From: Gemmatimonadota bacterium
Lineage (GTDB): Bacteria; Gemmatimonadota; Gemmatimonadetes; Gemmatimonadales; GWC2-71-9
Reading direction: 5' to 3'
Assembly: GCA_004357415.1 (NCBI GenBank)
Contig: SMVY01000083.1
Coordinates: forward strand, 1-10,238
Length of the DNA: 10,238 bases
Under the pieces are notes generated by a model. The model was not told the origin of the DNA, ran no database searches, and saw only the letters and a list, made by a program, of their open reading frames with translations. Of the stretch, positions 6,698-10,238 are shown in pieces (position 1 is the stretch's first letter; each line of letters begins with the position of its first letter). The translations under genes were made by a program, and so were the position numbers.

Positions 6698-7803
6698 TGG
6701 CACAGAACCCGTTGCTGGAACTTGCGGCACTGGGGCAGAGCGTGTGGTACGACTTTGTGACCCGTGAGTTGCTGACGTCGGGAGCGCTCGCCACGCTGAT
6801 CGCCGACGACGGGCTCCGGGGCATGACCTCGAACCCGACGATCTTCCAGATGGCGATCGCCGGCAGCACCGACTACGACGCGGACATCAGAGCGCACGCC
6901 GCCCAGGGGCACTCGGCCCAGGAGACGTTTGAGGCGCTGGCGGTGGCCGACGTGCGGGCCGCGTGCGACGCGTTCGCGGCGCTCCACGCGTCGAGCGGAG
7001 GCACCGACGGACTGGTTTCGCTCGAAGTCTCGCCGGAGCTGGCCTACCAGACTGACGCTACCGTGGAGGAAGCGACCCGGCTGTGGCACGCGGTCGACCG
7101 CCCCAACCTGCAGATCAAGATCCCAGGAACGGCGGCCGGGCTTCCCGCGGTCGAGCGGTGCATCAGCGAGGGGATCAGCATCAACATCACACTGCTGTTC
7201 GACGTCGATCGCTACCGGGAGGTCGTCGACGCCTATGTGTCCGGCCTCGAGACCCGGGTTCGGAAGGGTCTTCCGATCAACAGAATCGTCTCGGTCGCCA
7301 GTTTCTTCGTCAGCCGACTGGACACGAAGATCGATCCGATGCTCGACGGCCTCAGCGCCCCGGCGGCGCTGCGGAGCAAGGCGGCCATCGCCAATGCCGC
7401 CACGGCGTACGAGGAATTCGAGCACTTCATCCACAGCCACCGGTGGGAGCGACTGGCGGAGAAGGGCGCCAACGTCCAGCGTCCTCTGTGGGCGTCGACC
7501 AGCGCCAAGGATCCCGGCCTGTCCGACGTGTACTACGTCGAGGCGTTGATCGCGCCCGACACGGTCAACACTCTTCCGCCGGCCACGTTCGACGCCTATC
7601 GCGACCACGGCGAGCCTAACGTGCGCATTCATGAGACCATGGCACAGGCTGCTTCGCAGTTGGCGGCGCTGGCGGATGTGGGAATCGACCTCAAAACCGT
7701 CACCGCGGAACTGGAGCGGGAAGGGGTCGAGAAATTTGCCAAGTCGTACCGGTCACTGTTGGCCGAAATCGATTCGAAGGCACAAGCACTCGCGGGAGCC
7801 TGA
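6697..7803 (+). CDS. tal: Transaldolase
   Basis: Transaldolase transfers a dihydroxyacetone unit from sedoheptulose 7-phosphate to glyceraldehyde 3-phosphate through a Schiff base, completing with transketolase the non-oxidative pentose phosphate branch. The 368-residue length fits the longer bacterial Tal type found in actinobacteria and cyanobacteria rather than the short (about 220 aa) MipB/TalC type. Family marks are GMTSNPTIFQ (42-51), SLEVSPELA (108-116), the Schiff-base lysine Lys141 in LQIKIPGT, ISINITLLF further on, VASFFVSRLDTKID, and the RPLWASTSAKDP stretch near the C-terminal third. The reading frame is open upstream of the start, inside tkt, but the ATG at 6697 with GGAGG five bases before it is clearly the true start. 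The order tkt-tal is common in actinobacteria, where zwf-type genes often follow; here a transporter gene follows 11 bases after the stop. Confidence 0.95.
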   Translation: MAQNPLLELAALGQSVWYDFVTRELLTSGALATLIADDGLRGMTSNPTIFQMAIAGSTDYDADIRAHAAQGHSAQETFEALAVADVRAACDAFAALHASSGGTDGLVSLEVSPELAYQTDATVEEATRLWHAVDRPNLQIKIPGTAAGLPAVERCISEGISINITLLFDVDRYREVVDAYVSGLETRVRKGLPINRIVSVASFFVSRLDTKIDPMLDGLSAPAALRSKAAIANAATAYEEFEHFIHSHRWERLAEKGANVQRPLWASTSAKDPGLSDVYYVEALIAPDTVNTLPPATFDAYRDHGEPNVRIHETMAQAASQLAALADVGIDLKTVTAELEREGVEKFAKSYRSLLAEIDSKAQALAGA

Positions 7804-7814
7804 TAGGGAACACC

Positions 7815-9212
7815 ATGCCCTGGTATCGCAAACTCCACTGGCAAATCATACTCGGCCTCATCCTCGGGGTGATCTACGGTACCCTGGCCGCCGCCCGGGG
7901 CTGGGGCGCGTTCACCAACGACTGGATCACCCCGTTCGGCACCGTGTTCATGAACGGGCTGCGCCTCATCGCGGTGCCGTTGGTGCTCGGCTCGCTCATC
8001 ACCGGTGTGGCCTCGCTCAGCGACCTGAAGAAATTGTCCCGCATCGGCGGCAAGACGATCGGGATTTACATCGGCACCACCGTCGTGGCGGTCACGCTGG
8101 GACTGGTGATCGTGAACGTCCTCCGCCCCGGCGACCGGGTGCCCGACGGCATGCGCCAGGAACTGGCGGCCATGTTCTTGGCGCAAGTGTCCGACCCTGA
8201 AGCAGCCGCGCCGGCGGCCAACGAACCTGGCCCTCAGCAGCTCATGGTGGACTCGGCCCAAGTGTCCGATCGTGAAGCGGCTGCGGCGACGGCCAAGGAA
8301 CGTGGCCCCTTGCAGCTCATGGTGGACATCGTTCCCACCAACATCTTTCAATCGATATCCGACAACCGGAACATGTTGCAGGTGGTGTTCCTGGCCATGC
8401 TCATGGGAATCGGTCTGATCCAGATACCCCCGGACAAGGCCAAACCACTGCTCGGCATGTTCGACGGCCTTACCCAGGTCATCATCCGACTGGTCGATCT
8501 GATCATGAAGATCGCACCAATCGGGGTGTTCTCACTGATCGCCAGCACCATCACCTCGGTAGCGGGCGACGACCCCAATCAGATCGTGCAGCTCCTTGGC
8601 GCCCTGGCGTTCTACATGATCGCAGTCATCATGGGGCTGCTGCTGCAGACGCTGGTGGTCTATCCGATTCTCCTCAAACTGATGTCCCCGATGCCGTGGA
8701 AGACGTTCTTCAAGGGTATAGCCCCGGCACAGTTGGTGGCGTTCACCACCAGCTCCAGCGGCGCCACCCTCCCCGTCACCATGGAGCAGGTCGAAGAAAA
8801 GTTGGGCGTCTCCGAGGAGGTGTCCTCCTTCGTGTTACCACTGGGCGCGACCATCAACATGGACGGTACCGCCTTGTATCAAGCCGTGGCGGCGGTGTTC
8901 ATCGCCCAGACGCTGGGGATGAGCCTCGGCATCGGCGCGCAATTGACCATCGTGTTGACCGCAGTGCTGGCGTCGATCGGAACCGCAGCCGTCCCCGGGG
9001 CGGGCATCATCATGCTGGTAATCATTCTGGAAGCGATCGGGGTGCCCACGGCCGGCATCGCGTTGATCCTCGGCGTCGACCGGATCCTGGACATGATGCG
9101 GACCGTCACCAACGTCACCGGCGACGCCGCCGTGGCGACCGTGGTGGCCGCCTCGGAGAACGCGCTCAGCATACCGGACCTCGGCGAGACCGCAAATCGG
9201 ATCAGGACCTGA
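7815..9212 (+). CDS. Dicarboxylate/amino acid:cation symporter (DAACS family, GltP/DctA-like)
   Basis: A 465-residue membrane transporter with the full set of glutamate-transporter-fold signatures. The N-terminal half has hydrophobic segments at about 8-27, 38-65 and 81-103. The C-terminal transport core holds the HP1 motif SSSGATLP (313-320), NMDGT (348-352) in the cation-binding TM7, and the TM8 motif DMMRTVTNVTGD (426-437). By alignment with the archaeal homologue GltPh, Asp426, Arg429, Thr430, Asn433 and Asp437 match the substrate-binding D394, R397, T398, N401 and D405. The arginine favours an acidic substrate: glutamate, aspartate or C4-dicarboxylate; the exact substrate and the coupling ion (Na+ or H+) cannot be read off. 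The loop before VDIVPTNIF is enlarged by a 25-residue tandem repeat (residues 123-172). ATG 7815 follows AGGGA (7804-7808) by six bases. The gene is probably co-transcribed with tkt and tal. Confidence 0.93.
   Translation: MPWYRKLHWQIILGLILGVIYGTLAAARGWGAFTNDWITPFGTVFMNGLRLIAVPLVLGSLITGVASLSDLKKLSRIGGKTIGIYIGTTVVAVTLGLVIVNVLRPGDRVPDGMRQELAAMFLAQVSDPEAAAPAANEPGPQQLMVDSAQVSDREAAAATAKERGPLQLMVDIVPTNIFQSISDNRNMLQVVFLAMLMGIGLIQIPPDKAKPLLGMFDGLTQVIIRLVDLIMKIAPIGVFSLIASTITSVAGDDPNQIVQLLGALAFYMIAVIMGLLLQTLVVYPILLKLMSPMPWKTFFKGIAPAQLVAFTTSSSGATLPVTMEQVEEKLGVSEEVSSFVLPLGATINMDGTALYQAVAAVFIAQTLGMSLGIGAQLTIVLTAVLASIGTAAVPGAGIIMLVIILEAIGVPTAGIALILGVDRILDMMRTVTNVTGDAAVATVVAASENALSIPDLGETANRIRT
8181..8330 (+). 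repeat. 75-bp in-frame tandem duplication within the symporter gene
   Basis: Two adjacent 75-base units, 8181-8255 and 8256-8330, encode AQVSDPEAAA...QQLMVDS and AQVSDREAAA...LQLMVDI. By hand count 60 of 75 bases and 18 of 25 residues agree, and both units share exact blocks such as CAAGTGTCCGA and CAGCTCATGGTGGAC. The repeat lies in the soluble loop between the third and fourth membrane regions, just before the conserved VDIVPTNIF. The second copy joins this conserved stretch in the normal way, so the first copy looks like the added one. Several differences change residues, so the duplication is not brand-new. Confidence 0.93.
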
Positions 9213-9254
9213 CCACCGTCGCAAGGGGAACGAGGGTGCTAATGCCAGTGGGTT

Positions 9255-9275
9255 GTGCATGGTGCGTGGTGCGTA
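9255..9275 (+). repeat. Three heptamer repeats in the symporter-gluQ spacer
   Basis: GTGCATG (9255-9261), GTGCGTG (9262-9268) and GTGCGTA (9269-9275) stand head to tail in the 124-base spacer between the converging symporter and gluQ genes. The rest of the spacer (9213-9336) holds only a weak inverted repeat GTGAC-N11-GTCAC (9313-9333) and a palindrome CGGCTAGCCG (9334-9343) over the gluQ stop. Neither has a T-run, so no clear terminator can be called. Confidence 0.6.
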
Positions 9276-9336
9276 GGGTTGCCGACAATAGTCTGAACAG
9301 AGGCGTAGGAGAGTGACGGTCCTGCTCAGTCACCGG

Positions 9337-10238
9337 CTAGCCGAAGAGGCCTGGAAGTTCCTCAACCTCCAGAGGCCGGGCCTCCTCTAGCAGCCCTCCA
9401 CGGAAGGCGGCTTCGCCCAGCAGCGTTTCGGGGCTGACGCCGGCTTGGCGCAGTTCTGCCAGACCGGTGTCCCGGTTGGCTTTGCTCAGTTTTTCTCCGG
9501 ACGGTTTCAGCACCAGCGGGTGATGCAGGAAGGTGGGGGGATCAGGCCGCCCGATCAGCCGGGCGAGCCGGATCTGCCTCCCGGTGGAGGAGAGCAGATC
9601 CTCGCCCCGGATCACCAAGTCGATTCCCTGATCCCAGTCGTCGATTGTCACGGCGATCTGGTAGGTCCACTGGCCCAGCCGGTCCCGCACCAGGACATCC
9701 CCGCACTGGCGAGCCGGATCCTGGCGCTGGGTTCCCAACAGCACATCGATGAACGTCTCCTCGCCGGGTTCCATGATCACCCGACTGCCCACCGCCTCAT
9801 CGGGGTCGGGCCGGTGATCGCGGCACGTACCCGGATAGCGCGTCTCGGCTCCCCGCGCCGCGACCGCGGTGTCGGCGATGTCGCGGCGGGAGCAGCGGCA
9901 CGGGTACACCAAGCCCCGGTGGCGCAGCCCTGCGATGACCTCGGCATACCGGCTAGCGCGGTCACTCTGACGATAGGGTGATGGACCATGCCGCAGTGCC
10001 TCGATCGGGGGCTCGTCGGGCTCGAGGCCGAGCCATTCGAGGTCGTCGAGGATGGCGGACTCAAAGTGGTCGCGGGAACGCCCGCGGTCGTGGTCTTCGA
10101 TGCGGAGCAGCACCCGGCCGTTGTGGCGGCGGGCCAGTCCCCACACGTAGACCGCGTTGACCAGGTGTCCCAGGTGGAGAAGCCCTGTGGGTGCCGGCGC
10201 AAACCGGGTGACCGGCGCGTGGTGGATGGATGGGGCGA
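9337..10238 (-). CDS. gluQ: Glutamyl-queuosine tRNA(Asp) synthetase (5' end outside the window)
   Basis: This is a shortened paralogue of glutamyl-tRNA synthetase that activates glutamate and attaches it to the queuosine base of tRNA(Asp), not to the 3' end. About 299 residues are visible, nearly the whole expected length (around 300), ending at a TAG at 9339-9337. The frame stays open to the right edge without a suitable start codon before RFAPAPTG, so the start is just outside. Visible marks are the class I ATP motif HLGH in GLLHLGHLV, LLRIEDHDRGR, the zinc ligands of the YadB type (CRC, then Tyr and Cys in RYPGTC), IRGEDLLSSTGRQ, and KLSKA in place of KMSKS. It has no C-terminal anticodon-binding domain, which separates it from GltX. 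A GTG at 10146 is in frame but lies after HLGH, so it is not the start. No other queuosine genes are in the window. Confidence 0.93.
   Translation of the reverse strand, partial: APSIHHAPVTRFAPAPTGLLHLGHLVNAVYVWGLARRHNGRVLLRIEDHDRGRSRDHFESAILDDLEWLGLEPDEPPIEALRHGPSPYRQSDRASRYAEVIAGLRHRGLVYPCRCSRRDIADTAVAARGAETRYPGTCRDHRPDPDEAVGSRVIMEPGEETFIDVLLGTQRQDPARQCGDVLVRDRLGQWTYQIAVTIDDWDQGIDLVIRGEDLLSSTGRQIRLARLIGRPDPPTFLHHPLVLKPSGEKLSKANRDTGLAELRQAGVSPETLLGEAAFRGGLLEEARPLEVEELPGLFG

Noticed and set aside
6478..7632. A 384-codon open frame antisense to tkt and tal
   Set aside because: It crosses the junction of two firmly identified genes and shows no family motif. It is best explained by GC-rich codon bias.
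9313..9343. Rho-independent terminator between the symporter gene and gluQ
   Set aside because: The inverted repeat GTGAC-N11-GTCAC has only five pairs, and neither it nor the neighbouring palindrome CGGCTAGCCG is followed by a T-run on either strand.

Overview
The window is high-GC DNA (roughly two thirds G+C by eye), densely coding, with GTG and ATG starts. It most likely comes from an actinobacterium. The strongest marker is the first complete gene, a 2-oxoglutarate decarboxylase/dehydrogenase in which an acyltransferase (E2-type) domain is fused in front of the E1 domain, an architecture known from mycobacteria and corynebacteria (Kgd/OdhA). A class such as Acidimicrobiia is plausible, but the sequence does not prove it.

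Layout, left to right. (1) 1-195, minus strand: the N-terminus of a lipoprotein that runs off the left edge, with the look of an ABC-transporter substrate-binding protein. (2) 354-3995, plus: kgd, divergent from the lipoprotein gene. (3) 3977-4047: a strongly G-rich tract with heptamer repeats across the 3' end of kgd and the spacer to the next, convergent gene. (4) 4059-4478, minus: a small free-standing HNH endonuclease-like protein. (5) 4479-4672: a divergent spacer whose right part may be a folded 5' leader. (6) 4673-9212, plus: an apparent operon of transketolase (tkt), transaldolase (tal, start overlapping the tkt stop by one base) and a dicarboxylate/glutamate-type symporter 11 bases downstream. 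(7) 9213-9336: a convergent spacer with a second heptamer-repeat patch. (8) 9337-10238, minus: most of gluQ, glutamyl-queuosine tRNA(Asp) synthetase, whose start lies beyond the right edge.

The content is mainly central carbon metabolism. Kgd acts at 2-oxoglutarate in the TCA cycle. Tkt and Tal together make up the reversible non-oxidative pentose phosphate branch. The symporter may bring in glutamate, aspartate or C4-dicarboxylates, which feed the TCA cycle. GluQ is an unrelated tRNA-modification enzyme.

I see no phage, CRISPR, secretion, toxin-antitoxin or biosynthetic system here, and no clear evidence of a new multi-gene system. The points most worth a second look are small: a 75-bp in-frame tandem duplication inside the symporter gene, G-rich or heptameric repeats at the two convergent gene junctions, and a possible structured leader in front of tkt.
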